Below, in pieces: positions 14,684 to 22,910 of a stretch of 64,000 nucleotides of DNA; position 1 is the stretch's first letter; each line of letters opens with the position of its first letter. The stretch comes from Candidatus Nanosynbacter sp. HMT-352 (GTDB lineage Bacteria > Patescibacteriota > Saccharimonadia > Saccharimonadales > Saccharimonadaceae). The translations under genes were made by a program, and so were the position numbers. The notes under the pieces were generated by a model. It was given only the letters and a program-made list of their open reading frames with translations. It was not told where the DNA came from and made no database searches. The stretch lies in NCBI RefSeq assembly GCF_022819345.1, contig NZ_CP089288.1, positions 62,001 to 126,000 on the forward strand, written 5' to 3'.

Positions 14684-16196
14684 TCACTTCAATCTCAGCG
14701 CCTAGCGAATTTAAGCGCGCCGCCAATTCCTCGTATCCGCGATTGATTGAATATACATCGCGCAGGATCGATACGCCCGGAGCGGCAAGCATTGCCAAAA
14801 GTATCACAACGGACGGACGAAGCGCTGGCGGAGCAACAATGTCGGCCGGCTTCCATCTTGTCGGACCAGTGATATAAACACGGTGTGGATCAACCAGCTC
14901 AATTTGCGCATTCAGCTTGCTTAGCTCTGTAAAATAAATTGCTCGGTTTTCGTAACTCCAGTCATGAACTAACGTACGCCCCTCGGCCACCGTCGCGATA
15001 AGCCCCAAGAACGGCAAATTGTCCATATTAATTCCAGGAAACGGCAAGGCGTGAAGTTTGTCCTTGGCAGCCTGGAGTTTGGAACGCTGCAATTTAATAT
15101 CAACCAAACGAGTTTGCCCATTATTAGCAAAATATTCCTTGCTGAGTTCAAACTTAAGACCCATTTCCGCCAATGTTGCTAATTCAATCTCCAAGAATTC
15201 AATCGGTGCACGACGAACAGTAATTTCCGAATCCGTCACCACAGCCGCCGCAATAAAACTCATCGCTTCAATCGGATCTTCGCTCGGATAATAGTCCAGA
15301 TTTTTACTAATGCGTTTACGGCCCGTGATTTTCAAGGTTGTCGTACCAATTCCCTCAATTTTCACACCCAACTTTTTCAAGAAGAAACAGACGTCCTGGA
15401 CCATGTAATTTGGGCTAGCATTGCGGATGATGGTAGTGTTTGGTGACAACGCCGCAGCCATAATTATATTTTCCGTCACCGTATCGCCACGCTCCGTCAA
15501 TAAAATCGTTCGATCGCCAGAATTGACATCAGTTTTTGCATGATAATAATCAGTTTCCGCTGTGACGTTCATTCCAAAATGCCTTAATCCACTAAGATGA
15601 GGCTCAACTGTGCGCTTGCCTAAATTACAGCCGCCAGCAAACGGCAATTTGAAATCGTCATATTGATGCAGTAGCGGACCAAGGAACATAATTACCGTCC
15701 TAGTTCTCTTCGCCGCAGCAATATCCATATCTTCAAGTTTCAAGCGCGCTGGCGGCACGATCTCAAGATCACTGCCATCCAACCAGCGAGTTTTAACACC
15801 AATCGAATTCAAAACCTCGATAATTCGGTTAACCTCCTCAATTCGCGCCACTTTCCTGAGCGTCGTTTTTCCCTTATTCAACAAACTTGCACAGAGAAGA
15901 CCTACTGCAGCGTTTTTACTAGTCTTAACTTGTATCTCACCAGACAATTTTTTGCCGCCAGTTACCTTAAAATTCATTTTTCCGGAATGATTTACAGTCA
16001 CAATATTGTTATTAAGCACTTCACTAATTCGAGCAATCATCTCAATACTAATATTCTGACCCCCGTTTTCAATGCGATTAATAGCACTTTGCGACGTGCC
16101 AATCGCCTCAGCTAATTGCGTCTGCGTCAGACCTTGTTTTTGGCGATTTTCAGCGATTAAATTGCCGATTTTTTGAAGATACCTGTCTTTTATCAT
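14673..16196 (-). CDS. murA: UDP-GlcNAc enolpyruvyltransferase with N-terminal XRE domain
   Basis: MurA adds enolpyruvate from PEP to UDP-GlcNAc, the first committed step of peptidoglycan synthesis. The 507-residue protein is about 85 residues longer than usual because an XRE helix-turn-helix (residues about 8-60, with LTQTQLAEAIGTSQSAINRI) precedes the enzyme. The enzyme half keeps the KTSKNAAVG start, the active-site cysteine loop GGCNLGKRTVEPH, GINMDNLPF and a C-terminal INRGYEELAARL. An extended -10 ends 6 nt before ATG 16196. The start is divergent from glyA, and the XRE domain suggests the enzyme may bind DNA, perhaps at its own promoter. Confidence 0.94.
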   Translation of the reverse strand: MIKDRYLQKIGNLIAENRQKQGLTQTQLAEAIGTSQSAINRIENGGQNISIEMIARISEVLNNNIVTVNHSGKMNFKVTGGKKLSGEIQVKTSKNAAVGLLCASLLNKGKTTLRKVARIEEVNRIIEVLNSIGVKTRWLDGSDLEIVPPARLKLEDMDIAAAKRTRTVIMFLGPLLHQYDDFKLPFAGGCNLGKRTVEPHLSGLRHFGMNVTAETDYYHAKTDVNSGDRTILLTERGDTVTENIIMAAALSPNTTIIRNASPNYMVQDVCFFLKKLGVKIEGIGTTTLKITGRKRISKNLDYYPSEDPIEAMSFIAAAVVTDSEITVRRAPIEFLEIELATLAEMGLKFELSKEYFANNGQTRLVDIKLQRSKLQAAKDKLHALPFPGINMDNLPFLGLIATVAEGRTLVHDWSYENRAIYFTELSKLNAQIELVDPHRVYITGPTRWKPADIVAPPALRPSVVILLAMLAAPGVSILRDVYSINRGYEELAARLNSLGAEIEVIIE

Positions 16197-16202
16197 GCGT
16201 AA

Positions 16203-16211
16203 ATTATATCA
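16203..16211 (-). promoter_or_regulatory. Extended -10 of murA, leaderless
   Basis: TGATATAAT on the minus strand ends 6 nt before the murA ATG. It is the exact reverse complement of the glyA extended -10 at 16232-16240, making a 9-bp inverted repeat with a 20-nt centre. Confidence 0.75.
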
Positions 16212-16231
16212 CTGATGATATATATAAGCAA

Positions 16232-16240
16232 TGATATAAT
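16232..16240 (+). promoter_or_regulatory. Extended -10 of glyA
   Basis: TGATATAAT lies 22 nt before the glyA ATG; GGAGG at 16251-16255 is the ribosome-binding site, spaced 7 nt from the start. It pairs as an inverted repeat with the murA -10. Confidence 0.75.
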
Positions 16241-16262
16241 AGGTATTAACGGAGGTTTAGTC

Positions 16263-17531
16263 ATGAAAGACAAGCAAATTGAAGAACTTATAAAAGCAGA
16301 AAAAAAGCGCCAAACGGACGGCCTGGAACTGATTCCTAGCGAGAATTACGTTTCGTCAGACGTGCTTCAGGCGCTCGGTAGTGTTTTCACTAATAAATAT
16401 TCAGAAGGCTACCCTGGTCGACGTTATTACGGCGGACAAGAAAACACTGATCAAGTCGAGCAGCTGGCAATTGATCGCGCTAAAAAACTTTTCAAAGCCG
16501 ACCACGCCAACGTCCAGCCACATTCTGGCGCGCAGGCTAATGAGGCGGTGTACTACGCTTGGTGCGAGCCTGGCGACACTATTCTGGCTATGGATTTGGC
16601 TCACGGCGGTCATCTTACGCACGGCGCTCCAGTTACTCGTAGCGCCAGAGAATACAACTTCATTCGCTATGGTATAAAAAATATCGACACTGGCGAAATT
16701 GACTATGAAGAAATCCGTCAATTGGCACTTAAACACAAACCAAAGATCATTTTGGCGGGATTTTCGGCATATCCACGAGAGTTAGATTACGAAAAATTTG
16801 CTAAAATTGGTAATGAGGTCGGCGCTATGCTAATGGCAGACATGAGCCATATTGCGGGACTAATCGTTAGTGGCGTTGCTAAAAACCCGTTCGACTATGG
16901 CTTTCATGTAATTACCACAACAACTCATAAAACTCTACGTGGACCACGAGGCGGGCTGATTCTTAGTCGAGGAATAGTTGGCAATCCATTGAAAAAACCA
17001 GAGAAAACTCTCGAAAATTTACCTACGTTGATTGATCGAGCAGTCTTCCCTGGCACGCAAGGTGGACCGCACATGCACACCATCGCTGCAAAAGCCGTAG
17101 CGTTCGGTGAAGCTTTACAGCCAGAATTCAAAGATTACGCCGAGCAAATTGTTAAAAATGCGAAAAGATTGGCGGAAGAGTTGCAAAAGCGCGGCTTTAA
17201 GCTAGTAACTGGCGGCACCAGCAACCATTTGATTCTGGCAGATATTCACAGCAGCTTCGGTATTGACGGCAAGGAAGCGGAAATCGCCATGGATAAAATC
17301 GGTCTGACACTGAATGCTAATGCGATTCCAGATGACCCACTACCAAGGTTCAGACCAAGCGGCATTCGCTTAGGCACGCCAGCCGTCACGACGCGAGGTG
17401 CCAAAGAAGACGACATGGAAAAAATCGCGGAATGGATGAGGCAGTCAATAGACAATCGCGATAATGATGATGAGTTGGCTGAACTCCGTAAAGAAGTCGT
17501 AGAATTCTGCCATACTCTACGCGATATTTAA
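16263..17531 (+). CDS. glyA: Serine hydroxymethyltransferase
   Basis: GlyA moves the serine hydroxymethyl group to tetrahydrofolate, giving glycine and methylene-THF. The 422-residue product has ELIPSENY near the N terminus, YPGRRYYGG, the DMSHIAGL strand, and the pyridoxal-phosphate site VITTTTHKTLRGPRGG. The frame opens at 16215, but the GGAGG site 7 nt before ATG 16263 decides the start. With folD it forms the one-carbon pathway of this genome. A strong terminator follows at 17551. Confidence 0.96.
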   Translation: MKDKQIEELIKAEKKRQTDGLELIPSENYVSSDVLQALGSVFTNKYSEGYPGRRYYGGQENTDQVEQLAIDRAKKLFKADHANVQPHSGAQANEAVYYAWCEPGDTILAMDLAHGGHLTHGAPVTRSAREYNFIRYGIKNIDTGEIDYEEIRQLALKHKPKIILAGFSAYPRELDYEKFAKIGNEVGAMLMADMSHIAGLIVSGVAKNPFDYGFHVITTTTHKTLRGPRGGLILSRGIVGNPLKKPEKTLENLPTLIDRAVFPGTQGGPHMHTIAAKAVAFGEALQPEFKDYAEQIVKNAKRLAEELQKRGFKLVTGGTSNHLILADIHSSFGIDGKEAEIAMDKIGLTLNANAIPDDPLPRFRPSGIRLGTPAVTTRGAKEDDMEKIAEWMRQSIDNRDNDDELAELRKEVVEFCHTLRDI

Positions 17532-17550
17532 TATAAACCTGCACATAAAA

Positions 17551-17580
17551 AACTCTGGCTTAATGCCAGAGTTTTTTATT
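17551..17580 (+). terminator. Terminator of glyA, bidirectional
   Basis: AACTCTGGC and GCCAGAGTT form a 9-bp perfect stem with a 5-nt loop followed by TTTTTATT. It also lies just downstream of the facing pilin gene. Confidence 0.9.
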
Positions 17581-17592
17581 ACCTATACCGAA

Positions 17593-18033
17593 TTACGGAG
17601 CAGGAGTAGGACAAGTACCGACTGTTCGGCTCTCGATACTATTCTTACTGTAGTCGTAGTATGAAATCTTTGCACCTGTTGGATCGCCAGTACCAGGACA
17701 CGCCTCATACTTAACTGTCGTGGTTGGAGTGGTTGAACTAAAAGCACCAGAACCTAATTCAGTAACATTGGCTGAAGCAATGTAGTAAGATTTCTTTGTG
17801 TCAGCACCAGTTAATTTTGCGATACCATCTGGATACTTGCCCTCTTCAGTGTTGTACAGTTCAGCTTTCTTAGCAACTGAGTCAACTGTTGATTTAGCAG
17901 CAGATGTCTTTGCTTGGTTTTGCAAACCGTTGTATGCAACCAAAGAAACAACTGTCAAAATTGCGATGATCACGATAACGATCAAAAGCTCAACTAGTGT
18001 AAAACCTTGATTTTTGATATTCTTTGTAGTCAC
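17593..18033 (-). CDS. Type IV major-pilin-like protein
   Basis: The 146-residue protein has a short leader and the prepilin peptidase site G/FTLVELLIVIVIIAIL, with Glu at mature position 5. A standard N-terminal alpha helix follows, then a globular domain with two cysteines near the C terminus (EACPGTG and GTCPTPAP) that could form the D-loop disulfide. It starts with GTG at 18033 behind AGGGGG. A TTGCGC/TATTAT promoter with a 17-nt spacer lies about 40 nt upstream, so it is expressed apart from the minor-pilin operon, as expected for the main pilus subunit. Confidence 0.9.
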   Translation of the reverse strand: MTTKNIKNQGFTLVELLIVIVIIAILTVVSLVAYNGLQNQAKTSAAKSTVDSVAKKAELYNTEEGKYPDGIAKLTGADTKKSYYIASANVTELGSGAFSSTTPTTTVKYEACPGTGDPTGAKISYYDYSKNSIESRTVGTCPTPAP

Positions 18034-18110
18034 GATAATGTGCCCCCTAAATTGTTAGTTTGATTTGTAACTTGATAATACTACAACGTTTTTAAAAGCG
18101 CAAGCGTTTT

Positions 18111-19892
18111 TTAATATATATATCGATTCTGCACTGGACGCAAGAATAAAGATTCCGTTGGGCTGAACCTATTATTTTCACTACCTGAAGTTCCGTCACC
18201 AATCTGACCATTATCATTCAATCCCCAACAGTAAGAGCGCTTGTCCGACATAATTACACAGCCGCGGTTTGCCCCAGCAGACAAACTCACTACGCTTTCT
18301 GAAACAGGAAGTCCATTTGGACCAACATTAACTGGCTGAGGAGTAAATGAATATTGAATGTCCGTCCTATTTGCTCCAAGTTGACCCAATCTGTTATCGC
18401 CCCAACAATAGACTTTCTTAGTACCGGCATCGTTCATCAAGGCGCAAGAATGAGCAATGCCAACCTCAACCTGCAGCGCCACCCCAGGCAAACCACCGAC
18501 CAACCTCGGCTCAATATGCTTTTTAGGAGTGCCACTCCCCGGAGATCCAGCCTGTCCGCGCCCAGCGCCACCCCAGCAGTACACTCTACCCGCAGCAATA
18601 GCGCAGGTGTGGGTTACATAATCAGGAGAGCCTGACCAAGTGTATCCATCTTGAGATATATCAGTCACATCCTCCAAGTCCTTAACTCTGGTAGCATTAC
18701 CATAGCCGCTATAATGCGGCACACCAATACCCAGCTGTCCAAACCTAGCTTGCCCCCAACAGTAAGCTCTTTTTTCAGTGGTTATAACACACATAGTTTG
18801 TGAACGAGATCCGCCAGTTGATAACTTAGTAGCAGAATAATTATTAGGAAGCCTGCTGTAGCCGCCCGAATTAATACGCACTGGCGTTGCGCTGGACTTA
18901 GGGCTGCCGGGACTCCCGTAACCCAATTGACCCATAGTATTACTGCCCCAACAATACACCTTTCCTGCAGCAATAGCACACGAAACATCGCCGGTCCCTC
19001 CAATTGCACTGATATTATTTCCAGCAAAATCTGCAGCTAGCGCGCCAGTAGGCGGTTTAACCTCGACTGGAACACTAGAATATTTGCCGTCGCCAAAATC
19101 TCCATTACCTAGTTGTCCAAATTGATTATTACCCCAACAATATATCTTCCTGACAGAACTAAATTCAGTCAATACACAGCTATGAAATTGTGCCGCAAAT
19201 ATATCAATAATTTTTCCATTTCTCATATCACCCACAGAACGCACCTTTACGGGGACATTAGAACTAACAGTAGTTCCGTCGCCCAATTGACCCATAGTAT
19301 ATTCATTACTTTCATACTTGTCATTATTGCCCCAACACCAAACATTATTCGACAATATAGCGCACGTACGATAAGTGCCGCTTACTGTACGCGTTGCGTC
19401 AATATCAGCCGGCCAAGTAACTGATTTTTTTACAACAGCAGTATAAGTCTTAAGAACTACACCACTCCCATTTGTTATTTCAACGCGACCGGTGGATGAG
19501 ATTTGAGCGGTAGCGGCCGACAGAGCTGTGCTTCTAGTCGAAGCCTCCAAATCACCGACCTCAAAAGTCGTCCTAAATTTATTGCCTTCATCAAATACAT
19601 ATTTCTCATAACTCGGATTTACAGCCCCCTTACAATTAGTTTCCGGGCGAAGCGGACCAATTCCACCAGGAACCGAACCCCATGATTGCTCAGCTCCATT
19701 AGAATCCAAGCAAGCGTTAGCATACGCCGTACCTGCCTCGCCAGCCTCTTGAGCTAACTTGTAATAATACTCTTCCTGAGAGTAAATATATGATTGAGCC
19801 ACAACCCTCATAGCGCCAGCCAAAAGAGCCAATATAAAAGTACTCATAAGCACAATTAACACCAAAGAATAGCCGTTTTTTTGTCGAATCAT
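18111..19892 (-). CDS. Minor-pilin-like protein with seven RCC1-type propeller repeats
   Basis: The 593-residue protein starts like a PilX/PilK-type prepilin (NG/YSLVLIVLMSTFI, no Glu at position 5). A pilin-like helix follows to about residue 60 and a linker to about 160. After that come seven repeats, each with a CWG motif (CWGNND, CWGNNQ, CWGSNT, CWGQAR, CWGGAG, CWGDNR, CWGLND), usually followed by GQLG. Each repeat has a second cysteine about 8-20 residues before CWG, suggesting one disulfide per blade. Seven RCC1-type repeats make a closed propeller. It is the last gene of the minor-pilin operon (start overlaps the upstream stop as ATGA). A role as tip adhesin is inferred. Confidence 0.88.
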   Translation of the reverse strand: MIRQKNGYSLVLIVLMSTFILALLAGAMRVVAQSYIYSQEEYYYKLAQEAGEAGTAYANACLDSNGAEQSWGSVPGGIGPLRPETNCKGAVNPSYEKYVFDEGNKFRTTFEVGDLEASTRSTALSAATAQISSTGRVEITNGSGVVLKTYTAVVKKSVTWPADIDATRTVSGTYRTCAILSNNVWCWGNNDKYESNEYTMGQLGDGTTVSSNVPVKVRSVGDMRNGKIIDIFAAQFHSCVLTEFSSVRKIYCWGNNQFGQLGNGDFGDGKYSSVPVEVKPPTGALAADFAGNNISAIGGTGDVSCAIAAGKVYCWGSNTMGQLGYGSPGSPKSSATPVRINSGGYSRLPNNYSATKLSTGGSRSQTMCVITTEKRAYCWGQARFGQLGIGVPHYSGYGNATRVKDLEDVTDISQDGYTWSGSPDYVTHTCAIAAGRVYCWGGAGRGQAGSPGSGTPKKHIEPRLVGGLPGVALQVEVGIAHSCALMNDAGTKKVYCWGDNRLGQLGANRTDIQYSFTPQPVNVGPNGLPVSESVVSLSAGANRGCVIMSDKRSYCWGLNDNGQIGDGTSGSENNRFSPTESLFLRPVQNRYIY

Positions 19893-20743
19893 AAGTTATT
19901 TATCTTTCGTATCATTAGTGTTTGAGAATCGGAAACTTGTTTACTTGGTGATTGTATTGTTAAAGTAACCTCTACATTATCCGCGCCATCAAGAGCTTTA
20001 TTATCGCTATCTGGAGCGTCGCTATTTTTGCTTATCAGCGTTTTTCCGTCATAGTAATTAATCTTAAATTCCGAAACTCCAGTCGCTAAAATCGAATCTT
20101 CACGAAGCTTCATAGCTCGATCTTTAAACTTATCAGCATCCGTAACATTCATACAAAAGTAACCCGCGGCAGACCCTGAATATGGCGCTGGAGGATAACT
20201 GGAGAAATCAACTAAATCATTATAAATAGTCCGTCGATGCAACTCCCCATTCTTCAAAAAATATATGACTATCTTTTTATACTTCGGCTGCTGAGTCTTA
20301 TTTGCATTACAATCAAACTTTGGAGTTCTTAGATATACAATCTCCCTAGAATCAGCGCCTCGTCCCATATTTGTAGCATATTGGAGTAGTATAAGTGAGT
20401 TCTTTTCGGGATCAGTGATGGCGCTACTTGAATATGGATTACTTCTATATCCCCACTCTCTAGGCGCCGCACTAGGGAAATTTTTATCAGTAGCAAACGT
20501 ATCCTCCCCGTCATAACTACTCACCTTAAAGCGCGAGGCTTGGCGCACGTCAGTTTCAATTGCGTCCATGGAATTGTGCATATTTCGGCTAATCTCAACC
20601 TTCGCCTTGCTGATAGACGCACTTTGGTTTGCTGAAATTAACATCTGGCTAAACACGCCGACGACCATTGCAATGATGACCATCACCATTGCCAATTCGA
20701 CTACAGTAAAACCGCCCTCATTAGAACGCCACATATGTCGCAT
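19889..20743 (-). CDS. Prepilin-like minor pilin (PilW-type size)
   Basis: The product is about 284 residues. It has a basic leader ending NEGG/FTVVELAMVMVIIAMV, so both the prepilin peptidase glycine and Glu5 are present. A long helix and a globular part with few cysteines follow. ATG 20743 is chosen because GAAGG stands 6 nt upstream; the in-frame ATGs at 20761 and 20734 are alternatives. The start lies inside the 3' end of the preceding pilin gene. Operon order (three prepilins, then the propeller protein) resembles minor-pilin operons that prime pilus assembly. Confidence 0.85.
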   Translation of the reverse strand: MRHMWRSNEGGFTVVELAMVMVIIAMVVGVFSQMLISANQSASISKAKVEISRNMHNSMDAIETDVRQASRFKVSSYDGEDTFATDKNFPSAAPREWGYRSNPYSSSAITDPEKNSLILLQYATNMGRGADSREIVYLRTPKFDCNANKTQQPKYKKIVIYFLKNGELHRRTIYNDLVDFSSYPPAPYSGSAAGYFCMNVTDADKFKDRAMKLREDSILATGVSEFKINYYDGKTLISKNSDAPDSDNKALDGADNVEVTLTIQSPSKQVSDSQTLMIRKINNL

Positions 20744-21170
20744 GTACCACCTTCTTTCCATTACCTACGCCAGAGCTTGGCAATCCATATTCCACGATAG
20801 ATTCCACTTTAATCGGCATCCCCAGGCTAACTGTTCCACTCTTACATCCGTATGGCGCTGATGCATACACTTGTTGCCTAACCACCCCGGGCAGCCCATC
20901 GACATTACCAGTAGTTCTCGTAACTTCATACCTAGTATTCGACGACGCCGTGTTACATTTAAACCACGACGGAGCGGAGTCATTCGCGTAACGACGCATA
21001 TTATTATACGCCAGAAGACTTGCTTTATTGTGCTGAGCACTTAAAACCGATATCTGGCTAACTTGCGCTTGCATACTTAATATAACAGCCATGAAAATAC
21101 CAATTACAACCAAAGTAACCGCAACTTCGACAATAGTAAATCCATCGCTTTTTCCTGTTAATCGCGCCAT
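20721..21170 (-). CDS. Prepilin-like minor pilin
   Basis: The 149-residue protein has leader MARLTGKSDG followed by /FTIVEVAVTLVVIGIF, a classic prepilin site with Glu5. The body carries three cysteines (FKCNTA, YGCKSG). It overlaps the upstream prepilin gene by 13 nt and the downstream one by about 23 nt, so the operon is tightly coupled. Its specific place in the pilus (PilV- or FimT-like) cannot be settled by reading. Confidence 0.87.
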   Translation of the reverse strand: MARLTGKSDGFTIVEVAVTLVVIGIFMAVILSMQAQVSQISVLSAQHNKASLLAYNNMRRYANDSAPSWFKCNTASSNTRYEVTRTTGNVDGLPGVVRQQVYASAPYGCKSGTVSLGMPIKVESIVEYGLPSSGVGNGKKVVHATYVAF

Positions 21171-21643
21171 ATGCTATTTACCCTTTTTTCCGACCCCGTC
21201 GAAAATTCCTTATATATAATGTTATATTTCACGCAAGTTGCCGCCGCCACGTCAGTTATAGGACCAGAAGTTGGCTTCGTGCAATCTCCATCGTCTATGT
21301 TTGCCGCCTCGTACAACAATTCGCCGTTACTACCGCCAGCCCAATCACTCCGACTACACTTGATCATCTCCTTTTTCAGAGAATCATCTCCTACGATTGA
21401 CGAAAAACTTTTAATAAGATCAGCGCAGGAAGGATACTCGTGCCCAATAGAGCTTACATTTTTATATTTGTAATATCGCTCCAACCTCAAGGACAGCTCA
21501 GATACATCAGCTTTTTGCTCCTGATCTCTAGTCAAATTCAAAAATCTTCCGCCACCAACAAACGCGATACTAGCCAAAATAGACACAACCACAACAACTA
21601 CTGCCACCTCAACTATCGTATAGCCACCCGTCCCACGATTCAT
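21158..21643 (-). CDS. Prepilin-like minor pilin, first gene of operon
   Basis: The 161-residue protein has leader MNRGTGG then /YTIVEVAVVVVVVSILA, with Glu at mature position 5. The soluble part contains four cysteines. TACAAT at 21650-21655 ends 6 nt before this ATG, so the upstream ATG at 21661 is rejected and a leaderless message is predicted. It opens the operon 21643 to 18111 that encodes three minor pilins and the propeller protein. Confidence 0.87.
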   Translation of the reverse strand: MNRGTGGYTIVEVAVVVVVVSILASIAFVGGGRFLNLTRDQEQKADVSELSLRLERYYKYKNVSSIGHEYPSCADLIKSFSSIVGDDSLKKEMIKCSRSDWAGGSNGELLYEAANIDDGDCTKPTSGPITDVAAATCVKYNIIYKEFSTGSEKRVNSIWRD

Positions 21644-21649
21644 ATCAAT

Positions 21650-21655
21650 ATTGTA
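21650..21655 (-). promoter_or_regulatory. Promoter -10 of the minor-pilin operon, leaderless
   Basis: TACAAT ends 6 nt before ATG 21643; no Shine-Dalgarno site. Confidence 0.65.
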
Positions 21656-21687
21656 GCGCAAATCTACAAAAAAGCATATGCTTATTA

Positions 21688-22710
21688 TTAGGAAAGTTCT
21701 AACGGTTCTTGTTCGATTTTTATACCGAACTTGTCAAAGACAATTTGCACAATTTCCTCACGAATCGCCGCCAAATCATCATATCCTGTTGCCGAATCGT
21801 TTACGAGCACCAGCGCATTCTTTTCGTAAACTCGCATGCCGTGACTGCGATAACCCCTTAAGCCAGCCTTATCTATCAACCAACCTGTCGGGATTTTATA
21901 TCTTCCGCCAGACATTGCATAGTTTGGAATGTCGCTATATTCTTTTTGCAATTCTTCCAATTTCCATTTTTCAACCAGCGCGTTTTTGAAGAAAGAACCC
22001 GCACTTGGCAATTCCGCTGGGTCTGGCAATTTTTCCGAACGAATATTAAGAACTGCCACGCGAATCACCGACAAATTAACCTCACGAATGTCATTCTCGT
22101 CAATATATCTCTGTAAAGAAGCGTAATACGGCGGTTTCGGCTCTGCTTTATTTAGTCGCAAAGTAATATTCAGGATGCAATATCGTCCTTTTTCCTTATC
22201 GCGAAAAATACTGTTTCGATAAGAAAAGTCACATTCATCGGCAAAAATAGTTACAATTGTGTCGGTTTTTGAATCGTAAGCTTCCAGGCTAATCAACGTG
22301 TCAGCAATTTCTTGACCGTACGCCCCAACATTCTGGACCGGCGCAGCTCCAGCCGTTCCGGGAATTCCCGACATAGCCTCAATTCCCTGAAGTCCAAGCC
22401 CAATAGCCTTCTCAACAACCTCGTCCCAGACTTCGCCCGCACCAATTTTCACATCAGTTGTTTCGTCGGTTTCAGAGATAACCTCAAAACCTTTGATCTT
22501 ATTCAATAGTACGATTCCTTCAAAAACCTCGTCATGCGTAATCACATTGCTGCCACCGCCCAACACAAAAATCGGCAAATTTTCCTTTCGGGCATTACGA
22601 TATAGCGACACAACATCACCAGCAGAATCCGCCGTCGCCATATAGCGAGTCTCACCTCCCAATTTCATAGTTGTGTATTGTTTCAGTGATATATTAGTCA
22701 TAACGTCCAT
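21688..22710 (-). CDS. murB: UDP-N-acetylenolpyruvoylglucosamine reductase
   Basis: MurB reduces the enolpyruvyl group made by MurA to give UDP-MurNAc, using FAD and NADPH. The 340-residue protein has the FAD-binding LGGGSNVI loop near residue 52, the GIPGTAGAAPVQNVGAYGQEI core, YRNSIFR with the substrate tyrosine, and the PSAGSFFKN segment with the catalytic serine. A WLIDKAGLRG C-terminal domain follows. It starts at ATG 22710, 6 nt after TATACT. Confidence 0.96.
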   Translation of the reverse strand: MDVMTNISLKQYTTMKLGGETRYMATADSAGDVVSLYRNARKENLPIFVLGGGSNVITHDEVFEGIVLLNKIKGFEVISETDETTDVKIGAGEVWDEVVEKAIGLGLQGIEAMSGIPGTAGAAPVQNVGAYGQEIADTLISLEAYDSKTDTIVTIFADECDFSYRNSIFRDKEKGRYCILNITLRLNKAEPKPPYYASLQRYIDENDIREVNLSVIRVAVLNIRSEKLPDPAELPSAGSFFKNALVEKWKLEELQKEYSDIPNYAMSGGRYKIPTGWLIDKAGLRGYRSHGMRVYEKNALVLVNDSATGYDDLAAIREEIVQIVFDKFGIKIEQEPLELS

Positions 22711-22716
22711 GCATAT

Positions 22717-22722
22717 AGTATA
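22717..22722 (-). promoter_or_regulatory. Promoter -10 of murB, leaderless
   Basis: TATACT preceded by TGA ends 6 nt before the murB ATG. Confidence 0.7.
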
Positions 22723-22748
22723 TCATTTTACTCGGCCGTCATCTATGA

Positions 22749-22754
22749 TATAAT
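22749..22754 (+). promoter_or_regulatory. Promoter -10 of tRNA-Arg(TCG)
   Basis: TGATATAAT extended -10, 10 nt upstream of the tRNA 5' end and divergent from the murB promoter. Confidence 0.7.
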
Positions 22755-22764
22755 AACTTCATAC

Positions 22765-22841
22765 GCACCCGTAGCTCAGCGGATTAGAGTACTTGGCTTC
22801 GAACCAAGGGGTCGCAAGTTCGAATCTTGCCGGGTGTACCA
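22765..22841 (+). tRNA. tRNA-Arg (anticodon TCG)
   Basis: Acceptor GCACCCG/CGGGTGT with a terminal G-T pair, anticodon stem CTTGG/CCAAG with loop CTTCGAA, and an encoded CCA. Confidence 0.95.
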
Positions 22842-22847
22842 AAATAG

Positions 22848-22872
22848 CTCGTCATTATGACGGGTTTTTATT
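22848..22872 (+). terminator. Terminator of tRNA-Arg(TCG)
   Basis: CTCGTCA and TGACGGG pair over 7 positions (one T-G) with a TTA loop, followed by TTTTTATTT, starting 7 nt after the CCA end. Confidence 0.75.
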
Positions 22873-22910
22873 TATGATGACACTATAAAAACACTAGTCG
22901 AGCAGCTGAG

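Noticed and set aside
18094-18112. Terminator after the propeller-pilin gene
   Set aside because: The hairpin needs a bulge and has no T run after it on the minus strand; too weak to list.
18111-19892. CWG repeats as a CRISPR or DNA-level tandem repeat
   Set aside because: The repetition is at protein level with varying spacing; the DNA repeats are not conserved enough for an array.
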